64,000 nt of DNA from Emmonsiellopsis sp. PD_33 (GCA_032988165.1 JANTQF010000076.1:62001-126000); one strand, 5' to 3'. Numbered from the stretch's first letter, positions 23,914 to 35,894 are shown. Notes: a model not told the origin generated them from the sequence alone. Numbers and translations are program-made.

Positions 23914-25824
23914 ATGCCGTTCTCATCGCCTTTTCCGGCTCTGGATATTCCGAAAATCGATCTGCTATCGTACCTCTTCCCACCGAACAGCACACCTTCC
24001 GATACGCCGATATGGATTGATTCGAAGGACGCCAATAACAACTTGTCGCCACGACAGTTGTTGCAGTGGGTGAAGCGATTGGGATATGGTCTGGATAAAC
24101 TGGGAATTGGTCGGGGAGATGCAGTTGTGATCTTTACTCCGAACCACATATTTGTACCTATCGTGTACTTTGGGGTGGCGGGCTCCGGGAGGGTGTTCAG
24201 TGGTCTGAATCCCAACTACACGGTGTCAGGTATGAATATAAGACTGATATGCTTCGAAAGCGCAAGCCTTTCCAAGTTCTCTCTGATAGTTAATAATCAA
24301 AATTGATATCCAGAGGCCGCCCATCAACTACAGAACACAGAGGCGAAAGTCGTCTTAGTTCACCCTTCCTTAGCACAGACGGCGATTAAAGCGGCTCAAG
24401 AGATCGGTCTCCCTCGTGACCGTCTGTTCCTCTTCTCAGATCGACCTAGCCCCCCGATTCATGGCCTCGAAGATTGGCGAACAACATTAGCTGGCAGCGC
24501 TGTGGATGGGGAGAGCTATATGTGGCGGAGAATGAGCGGAAGGGAGTCAGAGACGACCATTGCCACCTTGAATTATTCGTCCGGGACCACAGGGCGTCCA
24601 AAGGGTGTGGCCGTCAGCCACTACAACATCGTCGCGAACGTGGAACAGACGATATTTATGCGATTTTTACACAAAAAGGAGCGATCCCAGGAACGATGGC
24701 TCGGATTTCTGCCGCTATATCACGCATATGCTCAACTTTTCACCATCGTTATGGCCGTTAAGCTAAGCATTCCAGTGTACTTGATGACGGAGTTCCATTA
24801 CGAAGATTTCCTGCGCGCAATCCAAACGTATAAAATCACCAATTTACAGGTCGCACCGCCAATATTGGTTATGTTGAACAAACGCCCTGAAACTGATAAC
24901 TATGACCTTAGCAGTGTAACAGATGTTCTATGTGGCGCCGCTCCCCTCTCTGGAGAACTTCAAAATGAAGTTGCCAACAAGTTCAATCTCCAGATAAACC
25001 AGGGTTGGGGCATGACGGAGACAGTATGCGGTGCCCATAACGTCCCAGGAGGGAGTAAGGACGAGTAAGTTGTTTCCCCTGATAGTTATGTCTGCCACTA
25101 ATGCTCGTGTAGCAGCGGAAGTGTGGGCCAGTTGTTTCCCAACTGTGAATGCAAGCTCCTAGATGATGACGGCAATGAGGTTGCGGCTGGTGAGCCTGGT
25201 GAGATGTATATCAAGGGGCCGCAAGTGTGCATGGGTTACTGGAAAAATCAGCAAGCCACGAAGGAAGCTCTGAGTCCTGACGGCTGGTTGCGGACTGGGG
25301 ATGTTGCCATTGTTAAGAATGGCTGGTTTTGGATCGTCGACCGGAAGAAGGTTGGTTCACATTCTCAACTGCAGCTATACGTAGAATCGTCTTGCTAACA
25401 CCCTTGGAGGAACTTATAAAAGTGAACGGCCTCCAAGTAGCTCCAGCAGAGCTGGAAGCTGTACTTCTTGAATACAAGAAGATCGCAGATGCTGCTGTTG
25501 TTGGAATTACCATGTCAGCCACACACCACGCCATCCACCCCCCTTTCCGTTTCCCCAACTAACAAATTCCATAGCAACGGAGAAGAATGGCCAAGGGCCT
25601 ATATTCATCTAACAGACGCCGCCAAGGGCACCACAACGGAGACAGACATCCAAAACTATGTTAAGTCGAAAGTTGCGAAGTATAAGCAGCTAGTCGGGGG
25701 CGTGTCGTTCGTTGACGAGGTTCCGAAACTTCCTAGCGGCAAGATAGTAAGGAAGCTGCTGAGGGAGTGGTCAAAGCGGGATGCACTGATGATGACGGGG
25801 GAGAATTTGAGGGCGAAGCTCTAG
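23914..25824 (+). CDS. 4-coumarate-CoA-ligase-like acyl-CoA synthetase, peroxisomal
   Basis: Exons 23914-24229, 24314-25064, 25113-25350, 25410-25513, 25575-25824 give 552 aa. The AMP-binding P-loop is YSSGTTGRPKG at 193-203. Other ANL motifs are GWGMTE, GWLRTGD, the hinge DRKKELIKVNG and the C-terminal lysine motif PSGKIVRK. Such enzymes adenylate a carboxylic acid and transfer it to CoA. The protein ends AKL, a canonical PTS1 peroxisomal signal. The start has a good ACCATGCC context. The fourth intron has an unusual GTCAGC donor but a good AACTAAC branch site and ATAG acceptor. With the divergent SDR and the nearby aldehyde dehydrogenase it suggests a small peroxisomal catabolic or side-chain-shortening set. 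The acid substrate (aromatic or fatty) is undetermined. Confidence 0.92.
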
Positions 25825-26053
25825 ACTAGAATTCGTCCTATGTCATGTCCTGATGAATTTTTTGTTTGATAGTATTGGTCAATGAAGAATAATATATACG
25901 AAATAATACCTTGGTTTAGTGACTAATACTTGTAAATTCATAACTCATATGTACAGATAAGTAAATGACATTTATATAATCGATCGTCGAAACTACGACA
26001 GAGAAATAGATCCAGCTAGACGTTGCCTTGAAAAAAACAATTTATCCTCCGCC

Positions 26054-27615
26054 TCAGTTTCGCGGTCTGCCCTTCTCATTCAAAGCATTCATCTCTTCCG
26101 CATGTTTGACGATCAACTCCTTGGCCTCGGGACTAGAAGGGGAAGTATTAGTTAGCAGTCTCTTTTTGAAGGATTTTATGCCAAGTTAATAATATGGAGA
26201 GGAAAGGGGTGCTAAAACTCACTCATCGACGAAAATTGTAAAGCCATCATCATGATTTCGGCCATACGAGTATCCAGAGAATCCCCACTGCCAGAACATA
26301 TCCGGCATCTTCTCCTCTACACTAACCTTCTGCCACGAGCCTACGGCTTCAAGGCGGCTAATGTTGGAGACGGTTCCCAAGTATTCGAGGCGGGCGGCGT
26401 CGGTCATCCAGCCTGCGTTCGAAAGGGGTTAGAATTACGGATCTCATATCGTAAAATAACGCATGGGAAAATGGAAACTATATCTATCACCTACCGTACT
26501 CCTCATGAATTACCGGCTTTCCGGCAGCCTTCATACTAGCAGCATGGTCCTTTGCCCACTGGGTAGTCCACTCGACCGTCTTGCTCCACCAATCCGGGTA
26601 AGAGTGGAAGGTGCCGAAATCGATATTTTCCAGCGCGAGCTCGGCATCGAAATCGCCGCCATCTTTGCCGTTGTAAAAATCATCGTCGGACTCCCCATTG
26701 AAGCCGCCCTCTCCACCCCAGGTGACGAGGTGGTTCTGATCGATCTCCTTGATGAATGAGCTCATCTCGTCGGTCCATGCGGTGAGAACGTCTGGATTAC
26801 ATGTCTCGCTCCTAGGCAGGTTGCGGACGGCATCGGCACCGCAGCGGGGTTCGTTGGCGAGTTCCCAGGCCATGATGGCGGTTGAGTCACGGTAGCGAGT
26901 GACGAAGGTTTCGACGTAGTTTTTAAACGCGTCCTTGATTTTGGGGACGGTGAAGAACTAAGTCATATATTAGCAATGGATGTGTATACGGCACGGAAAT
27001 ATCCCCATTACTAACGTCATCATGATATTGTCCTCCGAGATTAACGGTGTAAACATCCATTCCACCATAATCGGCCCAATTGTTCGTCAGCGCAACAATC
27101 AGCTTAATTCCAACTTTTTCCGCCGCAGCAACCACCAAGTCGAACGCCTCAATGTTGATAGTCGACTCCCCGTTCTCCCACAGCTGGAAAATGACGTCCG
27201 TCCCTCCAGCACCTTCGCCGCCATAATCCGGGAGTCCACCTTCGATCGTGGTAACGTTCTTGTCGTTGAAGCCCCAGGTGCGGAAGACCTTCAGTCCTGT
27301 ATCTTTGGCGGCTTGCATTCCTAGTTCTACATCTGTTTGGTTCTGTGGTATTTTGAAATTAGATATAAAAACTAACCAACCACTTTGTGAATTGAAGAGT
27401 GCGTTAGATCCAGAGAAACTCACATTGTTGAAAGGGAAATAATACGCATTGGTGCCAGCGTAGTAGAAAGACTTCCCATCAAGTTCAAACCCGGTGCCAG
27501 ACGCGGTCACAAAGCCCTTGCCTGGTTTCTGCGGCTTATGCGTTGATGGCAATGCCTCGGCCAGTCCAGCGGCCGCCAGGCCCAAAGCCAGAAGTTTTGC
27601 GCAGTCGACGAACAT
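26054..27615 (-). CDS. GH5_7 endo-beta-1,4-mannanase, secreted
   Basis: Minus-strand exons 27424-27615, 27016-27342, 26495-26957, 26223-26412, 26054-26132 give 416 aa. The start is MFVDCAKLLALG, with a signal peptide to about residue 22 (AEALP). The GH5 fold shows FRTWGFND, acid/base Glu209 in WELANEPRC, and the nucleophile region KPVIHEEYG (Glu325/326), all typical of fungal mannan endo-1,4-beta-mannosidases. The enzyme should hydrolyse mannan backbones in plant cell walls outside the cell. There is no CBM1. The last exon is short (79 nt) and its splice (GTGAGT..CTAG) restores the charged C-terminus. It belongs with the AA9/GH131/CDH genes as plant-biomass machinery, though it is 12 kb from them. 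Confidence 0.92.
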
Positions 27616-29420
27616 TTTCAAACCTCAGCAGCACAATGGAGATTTTGACAGGGAAAAATTGACTGGAAGTAGTAGCCACGGACGTCGTGCCATATATAAC
27701 TTGCCATCGCTGGCACCGTGGTATGGATCTCCCAAACTGACGATTTTCCTTAGACACGCGGAGTATATCGAAGACTTTCCCACAATGGGCACGGAAGGGA
27801 GTGCCGCGCATCTTCGAGCTACATATGGGGTTAACCCACGGGGCGAGATCACCACAGAATACTCCGTTTCGTTTCAATTCCCCAGGGGGGGTAGGCGGGG
27901 ATGTTTTAACGCTGTTCTCACTTCTGGGCGTGTTCTCTGCATGCGAGCATCCTTCAATCGGCCTCAAACACGGGGTTTTGGTGGAGTTGGATCGGTCAAG
28001 TAGCCAAATACGGACCGGGATTCCGACTCTCTTTTGGCTGCGGGGAGGAGATTTCCAAGGTTTCAAGTTACTAACTGCTTAGCCTTTGCCAAGCAGTCGA
28101 ATTTCCACTGCAGAGCCAAAACCTTCGAGAATAACTTTAGATGGAGGGCAGATCTGGGGAGGGGAGGAGGCGAAGGACTTAAAGAGGAGATATTTATTTG
28201 ATTTGCTCCTATTCTCGCATCAGAGGCTTTGCGGTTTACCTTGTTGTGCCTGCACACGCCTCTCATTTTCTAAGCTTCTGGAAATAGCTTCCCTTGGTCA
28301 CCCAGAATCCCGACTATTCTTGCAAATTCACAGCAGAGCCAAAAAAAAAAAGAGAAGCATGGGGTCCGAAGGTTCCTCCTGGCTGGGACCGAAGATTTAA
28401 AACATATATAGCTACATATTTGGACCGTCATTCTTCGACTCTTCTCATTTATTCCAACTTCTACTACCCCCTACATTTACCCCCCTAAGTTCAAGTATTT
28501 ACACGCTTTCAAAACGCTATCATGCAAGCCACCATATCGTGCGTAGACGAATGGGCTATTCGCAGTGGCTGTCCATAACAAGCAATTAGTTACTCTGTTA
28601 ATGTAGAGCCAGGAGGCGACGGATGCAAATAAAATAAAGACACTAGAGGTAGTTATTATGCTTCTGTCTTCAGCAAGTGCTTTTCTCTGCCCAGCTGCTG
28701 AACAAAGCATATCTAAAGGATCTAACTAATAACACAACGCGTTCCTTGGTACGCGGAGCGGGAACCACCCAACCTTAAATACCCTTAAATACCTTAAATC
28801 AACCACTATCTACCCGTTGTATAGATTTGCCTCTCTACACCTGCAGTCGTTGTGTCTGAATATTCTTACTCATGGTTGCTGCCTACTTCATCTTAAGCAC
28901 CATACTACATATTGCGGAGTTGATTAAACACGACATCCTCTGATAAATACCAAAGACCCCTGCCAAGTCCCGGAGATTCTAGTCCCCCAAGCCCGGAACC
29001 TGCATATTGGGCGCAGGGCTGCGGCGAATAATAGTGGATCTTAAAATTGGCAAAGGATGAGGGACAACGCGTAGTTATCCTAGCCCATCGGGTCGGGGAT
29101 AATGGGATTTCTGAAATTCCCGCCCAACCCAACACCTACGTGAGACTTTTGTTGGGAGATAGGCGTTTACCTGTCCATAACATGCCTGTCGCCAGAGAAT
29201 GAAAGTAGTTATACTTGGTGCTCGTTTTGGTTTCCACAGAATTTTACTCGTAGTCATTTGGGCATTTATTGATCTTACAGAGTTCCTTAAAATAGTATTA
29301 TCATACAACTATTATTTAGGAAGAAGGTATATACAATACCAATAATCATAATAGGACATCACTAGCAAAATAATCTTGTAAAAAGAGTATACCATATACC
29401 AATATGACTTCCTTCTATCC
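27616..29420. other. Intergenic, upstream of mannanase
   Basis: 1.8 kb between two minus-strand genes. A TATA-like ATATATA on the minus strand at 27692-27698 lies 77 bp before the mannanase ATG. The remainder shows no gene or recognised repeat. Confidence 0.55.
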
Positions 29421-31395
29421 TCACCCTTGCATCTCATGAACAGTATTGAATCTCCTAACCCTTCCCTCTAGCTCAGCGGTTGAGCCAGTAACCGGAGTAT
29501 TCTGGTTCAAAAAATTATCGCCCCGAAGTTCTGATTTAACCCCATAGCCAAGCTCGCTTGGGCGTTGTTTGTCCTTTTCGGAACTTCGCCGCCGTCGGCT
29601 TTTGAAAAATATCAGACACGCTATAAGAATTATTGCCGTTACGCCGGCAACACCGCCCACTACGCCTCCAACTATGGGACCTACGGGCGTCGAGTCACTA
29701 TTCCCGCTATTGGGTTCAGGGGTTTTCGTTGAGGATGGGCTGCTGGCTGAGGTGAAGAGGCTTGCTAATGACGGATTTGCCCATTTTGAAGGGTAAGGCG
29801 ACTTCTCAATGTCTCTCGAAACAACCGTGGGAAGGATGTAGGCAGGTAGTTCGGGCTATTACAAATATTAGTTCTTCTCCCCCTTGTATGCTTTCGCTGG
29901 TAACAGAATGGCTGGCTTACATCAAAAGTTGTCCGCAGCTCCTCCAGCTGAGCATCGTATATAAATGCAGGAACATCATAACAACCTGCAGCTGCGTCGT
30001 CGGCCCAGGTTAGTCTGCCTCCAATCCCAAAGATTTGTCTCCCGTACGATTCACAGGTAAGTGTCATGCGTGGATTCTCTAGGCTTCTTGCCCGATACCA
30101 TTTGAACGAGGGTATCGACAGGTATGATCTACGTGAATGAGCATTAAAATCGCCATCGTAGCAGGCTCGAAACAGAAAATAAGGGGAACTTACACTTTGG
30201 ATATGACCTTTTGTGTCTTGAAATCGGCCCCACCAAGAACATAGATTTGGTATGATTCCGATTCCGAATCGTGTTGTACAGTGGCACAAAATTGTGTTCT
30301 TGATGTCACGGTTCCGGTGGTAGGTTGCTTGAACCATTTCTTACCAGCGATATCATACACACGGACGTACTTCCAGCTATTCTGTTTACGGTAGTCAGGA
30401 CCGGCAGATTCAGTCTTCCCATAACAATTGTTTATACTTACTGGGGTTAACGTTGCATCGATTCCATCCGCAACGGAAGGCACTTCACCACCAAAATATA
30501 CCAGAATACCAAGTTCGCCGACTGGTATGTGGACAAGTGCTCCTTGCTCCACTGGGGAAAAGGGTGCGTGGAGCTGTTCAATTTCTCCAGTCGTAGTGTT
30601 GAAATGTAGCATGGTACTTGAGTATCTCTTGGTCTTATCGGTGATATCAAGTGTTGTGTCACTGCTCTGATATCCGCCTATCCAGTAGCCACTCTGTATG
30701 CTGGGTACATTTACGTATACTAATGAACCGATTAATGTTTCGTCCTTGTCATCTGCAACCATGTGCACCGAGAAGGGAAGAAACATACCGCCTCCAGAAA
30801 ACCGCACAGGTCGAATGCTTGTTGTTTGTAGCTTCCATGATTTATCTGCTATTGTATAGGTCCACAGCCCGTTATCAATTGAAGTGTTGCTGGCACCACG
30901 TCCACCATAGGTGAACAGAGTTGTATTGTCCTTATCGGTCCAGAGCGCCTGATCTTTGAGAGTTGGAACCTTTGGCCTAATTAAGCTCGTCTTATATTTG
31001 GACCCATCATCGATAGAAAATCGTTTCGTAAGGTCCAGTTGGACGAGATAGTTATCTGCATATCGCTCCTTCTAAGTAGGTTTTCAACGAGGGTATTGCG
31101 TTGGTATTAACGTACGTGAGCTATCCCCATCGTTCGGGATGATGCCGCCGTCGAGTCCGGTGAGATAAAGGACGTTGTTCACGGTGCCGGCTATCAATTA
31201 TTTATTCTTAGCAAGTGAACAAGAGTAACTAATGATTATTGTGAGGTGTGTGGGCTTACCGCTAAATCTATAACTTCGACAGAAACCTCCCGATAAATCC
31301 TTCAGGACAGCGCGCTTCGAGATGTCGATGTGCCCCAAGGCTGCTGGAAGGATGCTAGCAATGAGGAGCAGCAACGCTACGAAAACATCCATCAT
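29421..31395 (-). CDS. Kelch-repeat single-pass membrane glycoprotein
   Basis: Minus-strand exons 31260-31395, 31116-31190, 30442-31055, 30194-30381, 29921-30128, 29421-29855 give 551 aa. A signal peptide (VALLLLIASILPAALG) leads a beta-propeller-like ectodomain with kelch-type units: LYLTGLDGG, LFTYGGRG, LVYFGGE, IYVLGGAD, IFGIGGR. A S/T/P-rich stalk (about 437-465) is followed by one membrane helix at about 468-491, stopped by KSRRRR, and a polar cytoplasmic tail of about 60 residues. This layout is common in fungal cell-surface kelch proteins of unknown ligand. The intron at 30382-30441 is 60 bp and has no in-frame stop, so retention would add 20 residues. The acceptor of the exon ending at 31055 (GCAG) was chosen for frame and is less certain. 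Function unknown. Confidence 0.8.
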
Positions 31396-32681
31396 GGAAG
31401 CGCCGGACGGCGGTATTCCACACGCGTGGTGGGTACAAGAACGAACGTACAGCGTATGTTAACGAGCGAATTCTATCATAATCGAGTTTTGAGGCAGTGA
31501 CTGCCAAAGGAGAAACTGTTTCCAAGGGGCTGTGGGTAATCCATGCTGCAATAAATATTAACTAACCAGCTGGGGCCAAAACCCAGGATGTACGAGAACA
31601 GCCGTGGAATATCGGCTCAGCCCCAGACATTAATATTTTAATGCTGTGGTCCAATTTGTATCACATCATCAGGCATGTTGTGTTTGGTTCATAAAAGAGA
31701 GGGATCACTGTTGCAGTGGAGTGATAATTAGATATGAAATGCACATCAGCAACTATACTTACGGGACCGGGTCATGGGCGGGAAAACTTGATGGAGTAAC
31801 TATTTATTATTCCAAGACTTCTGATTCTAGCGTCATAAATTATACATATTGACTTTAATCAACCCTCATTTCTTTAAACTCCCATGCAAATGAAGCACTA
31901 ATCCCTGCTTAATAGGGGGCACCAATTGACAATGGTCAATTAGTTAGCTAAAAGCTTAACATTTTTACTTCTGCTTAACTTATATTTACTACCAATTCTT
32001 AAAATGTCAATACACTGAGAGATGCTGATGGTCATATTTTCTACTAAGTCATTAACAAAGCTGTGCTCATTTCAGACTCATGGTGTGCTCATAATATGCC
32101 GCCCCAGGGGCCAGGTGTGCTGAGCAAAATGCAGACTGCCACTCACTACTTTTAGGCATCTCCTTCAAGCAAGTCCCATAACTATTCAATCAGGGGTTTA
32201 ATAATTTGCACAATTTCTATCAGAACTTGAAGACTTGGCTCTCATATCAGAACACCAAATGTTCTATATATCTGCGCTGTAACTCCAACCTGTGGCAAGG
32301 ATAACTTCCAAGTGCATTTCAAAATAGATAAATTGTTTGGTCTCCCAGAACCTTCTGAGGAAGAGGATGGTCAAATTCTTTGCATGCAATGATATCCAAA
32401 GAGGATTCATCCCTGAGTAAATGGGGGACAGCTCTGTATACAGAGTATACTTAAATAGAGTAGTAACCACATTAGAGGTCAGTTTGTTATTCTGGACACT
32501 TCATGACAACTGGCGCTCAGGCTTGAACTAGGGGATTTTATTTGTCAAAGGATGTTGAGACTGATGCTAAAAAAGAGGCCCAGAAATTATTAACTCCTCT
32601 AGTGTTTTGACCAACTACGGATCCCTAAGCAGCTGCCTCGCAGTATTGCCTCTGGCAGTCACCAGAGCATTGACCTCATAA
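31396..32681. other. AT-rich intergenic segment
   Basis: Upstream of the kelch gene and running to the MITE. No coding sequence is supported. The left target duplication CCTCATAA occupies 32674-32681. Confidence 0.6.
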
Positions 32682-33049
32682 TAGTGTTGTAAACCCAACC
32701 CGCAAACCCGCCGGGTTTCAAACCCGAAAAGAAAAAAGCCCTATGTCGGGCCCGAGGCGCCAAACCCGCCGGGCTTTTTCAAACCCGACGGGTTGGCGCT
32801 AGTCCCAAATAGGCTTAGCGCCGGCTATATTAGGCTTAGCGCATTCCCAATGCGGTTAGTGGACTCAGGCCTTGGCGCGCTAATCCAGATTTGGAATGCG
32901 CTAAGCCTAATATGGCCGGTGCTAAGCCTATTTGGGACTAGCGCCAACCCGCAACGGGCTTTTCGGGTTGACCCCCCCCGACCCGATAACCCGTTCGGGC
33001 GGGCGCCCGAGGCGGTTTTTCAACCCGAACCCGAAAAAAAACAACACTA
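32682..33049. mobile_element. hAT-type MITE, 368 bp, with 8-bp target duplication
   Basis: Terminal inverted repeats TAGTGTTGT (32682-32690) and ACAACACTA (33041-33049) are flanked by a perfect 8-bp direct repeat, CCTCATAA (32674-32681 and 33050-33057). An 8-bp target duplication and TAG..CTA ends are hallmarks of hAT transposons. The interior has a 57-bp inverted repeat (32791-32847 versus 32893-32949) with two mismatches around a 45-bp loop, and many AACCCG/CGGGTT subterminal motifs. There is no transposase frame, so it is a non-autonomous foldback or MITE copy. The intact duplication suggests recent insertion. Confidence 0.88.
32791..32949. repeat. 57-bp inverted repeat inside the MITE
   Basis: Arms 32791-32847 and 32893-32949 pair at 55 of 57 positions. 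Each arm contains two spaced copies of the GGCTTAGCGC motif. The two mismatches are transitions. A transcript across it would fold into a long hairpin. Confidence 0.85.
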
Positions 33050-34683
33050 CCTCATAAACTGGATAAACAATTCCTTCTCTTGTCCAGAGAGTCGCCTCTC
33101 CAGACTCTCCAAGGAGACCAATGGTATGGCTGCATCTTCATGCACAATCCAGCGGGCTACAGATATGTTCGCTCCAGAGCTGCGGTCAGCCCCTCAAAAC
33201 TTCCAATGAGAAGGCCGGGCTCTTACCGCTGGGGTCAAAACACTGCTTTGTTGTTTCACTACGTCTGATTGGTGCCCTAAGTTATATATACTTGGCTGGA
33301 CAAATGGGCCAGATTCAATTGTCTTCCCAACTTGTGCTTTACCAAAGTCACAGAGAATTGGGAGTCCGTAGCCTTTGCCCCCAGCAGGTCAACGGACTCT
33401 CCAGCTTTTGTAGACAATACTTATGATTCATCAACCTTCTTCTGAGGACTTGGATCCTTGGCTTCTGCTTTGGGGGGGGAGCTTTCTACAGTTGGATGTA
33501 ATAAAGGTACACACAGAAGATCCCAACATAGCCGATTTTCCCCATGACCTGGTACCTGGTCCCATAGACGTCTCCAATATTGACTGGATAGTAATGCTCA
33601 GGCTTATAGTAAGATAAGGTCTCCTCCTCCATTGGTGTTTCCCGTGGTAGAGCGATGTTGCGAGTCGGAGTTGGCCTTAAGTACTATGACGGCTTTTTCC
33701 GAAAGGCGCTTCCCCAAGCGCTCAAGCGCGATGCCATGTCTGTATTGCAAGACAAGCTTGCAGCATAGTCCTGAAGGGCAGAGTAAATGTGAAGGATGTT
33801 ACTTGTTCCAAAATTGGAAGAAAATTCATCCCGGGTCCACCTAGGATATAGGAGTCCAGCTAAAGTTTACTGCATATTATCTCTTATGTAGATATTAGCC
33901 ATCTTCGCTTGTGATCTTATATAAATACATGTGTGTATATTTCTATACTAATATTAGATAGATAGTTCTTATAGATCTTATAGTTCTCATATAATATACA
34001 TTTATTTTCCCTATCACAGTTCTATATTATACCGCTGCTCCATATGCTCCTTGTGCCCTGCCTGGCTAATCCGAGAACATGCTTTCGCCCTTGGTCCACA
34101 GCAAGTATGGAGGAATTGGGAGCCAGAGTTTTTCAGATCATCCTGCGTATGTATTTATAAACCAATGAATAATTAACCATGGTTCAGCACCAACTTTGAT
34201 AGCCCTGACACCATTTTTTAAGCTCGCTCAAATTGGCCGGCTTTGGCAATTCAGAAGCCATACCCCTGAGTTTTGGCATATAATAAGCTGTGTATAGCCC
34301 ACCAACCATATGTCATTGAATGCATATTGCAGAGGACTGTCATGCATCGGTCAGAACCGACCAACTCATTAGATGCCGTTGCTTCCGCTCACACCCACGC
34401 CATTATTAATGCCTATGTACGTAGGGAGTAGTTACTATCTATACAGAGTGGGATAAGCAATTATAAATACAAACCCATCCCTGGGCCTTTCTGACGCTGA
34501 CATGTAACCTATAAAAGGCTGCTCTATGCTGTCAAGTCAATCCAAATTATTTTTTACGTCCTCCAGTACCCGACTCCCACCCGAGCCCCTGAGCGCAAAC
34601 GTTTCCGCAACTAAAACGATCAATCACAGTCTGATCGAGATACCAGAAAATTCTATCCCACGGCACTTCTCAAAACTAGCACC
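33050..34683. other. AT-rich intergenic segment after the MITE
   Basis: No supported gene. Short frames at 33080-33840 show no family features and may be decayed sequence. A TATAAAAG at 34510-34517 is a plausible core promoter for the next gene. Confidence 0.5.
34510..34517 (+). promoter_or_regulatory. TATA box of the DUF4345 gene
   Basis: TATAAAAG, 167 bp upstream of the ATG at 34684, preceding a CT-rich leader. Confidence 0.4.
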
Positions 34684-35103
34684 ATGCCGTGGCTACCTGT
34701 TGCCTTGAAGGCATTGGGCACTTTCGCCGTCATTACTGGCGTTGCCGACTCTCTTGTCGGCAAGGCCGTCATCGAGGGCATTACGGGCGAGACAATGGTC
34801 GTCGACTCGCTTGTTCAGGCCATTGCGGACAGCCAGCTTCGCTTTCTGGGCAGTGCCTGGGCGTGTGTCGGCACCATGCTCTGGTGGACCTCCAACGACC
34901 TTGAGAATAGGAAGACACCACTCGCGCTCCTGGGTGGTGGTTTGTTCCTGGGAGGCGTGGGCCGCACCCTGAACATCGCGATTCATGGGACCCAATATGT
35001 CCCGCGGTCGTTGGTGGCAGCGATTGCCGTTGAGCTTCTTGGACCACCTGCTGTGTGGTTGGTGATGAGGGGCGGAAAACCTGTAGAGGCCAAGCGCAAA
35101 TAA
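34684..35103 (+). CDS. DUF4345-family small membrane protein
   Basis: A single exon of 139 aa, with ATG in the context GCACCATGCC. Four hydrophobic segments fit DUF4345: residues about 5-25 (ALKALGTFAVITGVADSLVG), the QLRFLGSAWACVGTMLWW region about 51-70, LALLGGGLFLGGVGRTLNI about 80-98, and about 108-128. The invariant-looking DSQLRFLG and FLGGVGRTL motifs match that family. It ends in a basic tail (KPVEAKRK). The biochemical role of the family is unknown. It stands alone in an AT-rich accessory segment, with the MITE on one side and a decayed transporter on the other. Confidence 0.78.
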   Translation: MPWLPVALKALGTFAVITGVADSLVGKAVIEGITGETMVVDSLVQAIADSQLRFLGSAWACVGTMLWWTSNDLENRKTPLALLGGGLFLGGVGRTLNIAIHGTQYVPRSLVAAIAVELLGPPAVWLVMRGGKPVEAKRK

Positions 35104-35230
35104 ATGTGCTACCCAGGTATGAATGATACAGCGGTATTTTCTTGAGTGGAAACGTGCTTATTTAGCGCCGTGCTGACGTTAAAATTCTCCAGTGAATATA
35201 CGCGTATCCTCCTTTTTATCATCCGCGTCC

Positions 35231-35250
35231 GCCCGCCCGCCCGCCCGCCG
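35231..35250 (+). repeat. GCCC microsatellite
   Basis: Four to five GCCC units downstream of the DUF4345 gene. Confidence 0.8.
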
Positions 35251-35734
35251 GCCTTCCTTCTTGTCAACCTACCTCCCTACCTGTACTTCTAAGTATATTA
35301 TGATTAGATTTAGAACTAATCCCTAGAAATTAAGTTATTTATCCATCCAGTTTAAATTCTATCAAAGTCTATTAAATACTAGTGCAATGAAGTAGTTAGG
35401 ATTGGTATCATTCAGTACTACAACTACCTTAGCGCGTTTGACGCCGCTCAGGGTAACAGTTCTCGGCTAGACTGTTGCCCTGCATTGAGAAGAAAAGAAA
35501 CGAAGAAAAAAATAAGAATACTAGCTCTTCTTACGAGGCTAGATCATGTAACTTAACCCATACACCTATGATCACTGCAAGATCACTGCAGGGGGCTCCA
35601 ACTTGAAATCATGACATACTTCCAATAACCCATCTAAAATACACATACTAGTATATATTACGAATATATCTTTCATCCTCTAGATATATGTAACTGTACT
35701 TAATACACCATTTCCCACCTCACCCAGGTTAGAG

Positions 35735-35805
35735 TAGGTTAGGGATTAGAATTAAGGATAGGGTCTTAGGATTAGGTGTTAGTTCGGGGGTTAGGGCTGA
35801 AGGAA
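35735..35805 (+). repeat. Degenerate interstitial telomere-like repeats
   Basis: Within about 70 bp there are two exact TTAGGG hexamers and several one-base variants (TTAGGA, TTAGGT, ATAGGG), spaced as in a decayed (TTAGGG)n array. TTAGGG is the usual telomere repeat of filamentous ascomycetes. Confidence 0.45.
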
Positions 35806-35894
35806 TATAGATATATCACTAACATAAAGAGATGTGGATATACGTTTACGAGATGTGTGGGAGACGACTACTGTATGTAATGAGTTGAATCCAT

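Larger units (their letters stand above)
35104..35894. other. Intergenic, simple repeats and telomere-like sequence
   Basis: Holds a GCCC microsatellite at about 35231-35250 and a TTAGGG-rich stretch at about 35735-35805 (separate entry). No gene is seen. Confidence 0.6.
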
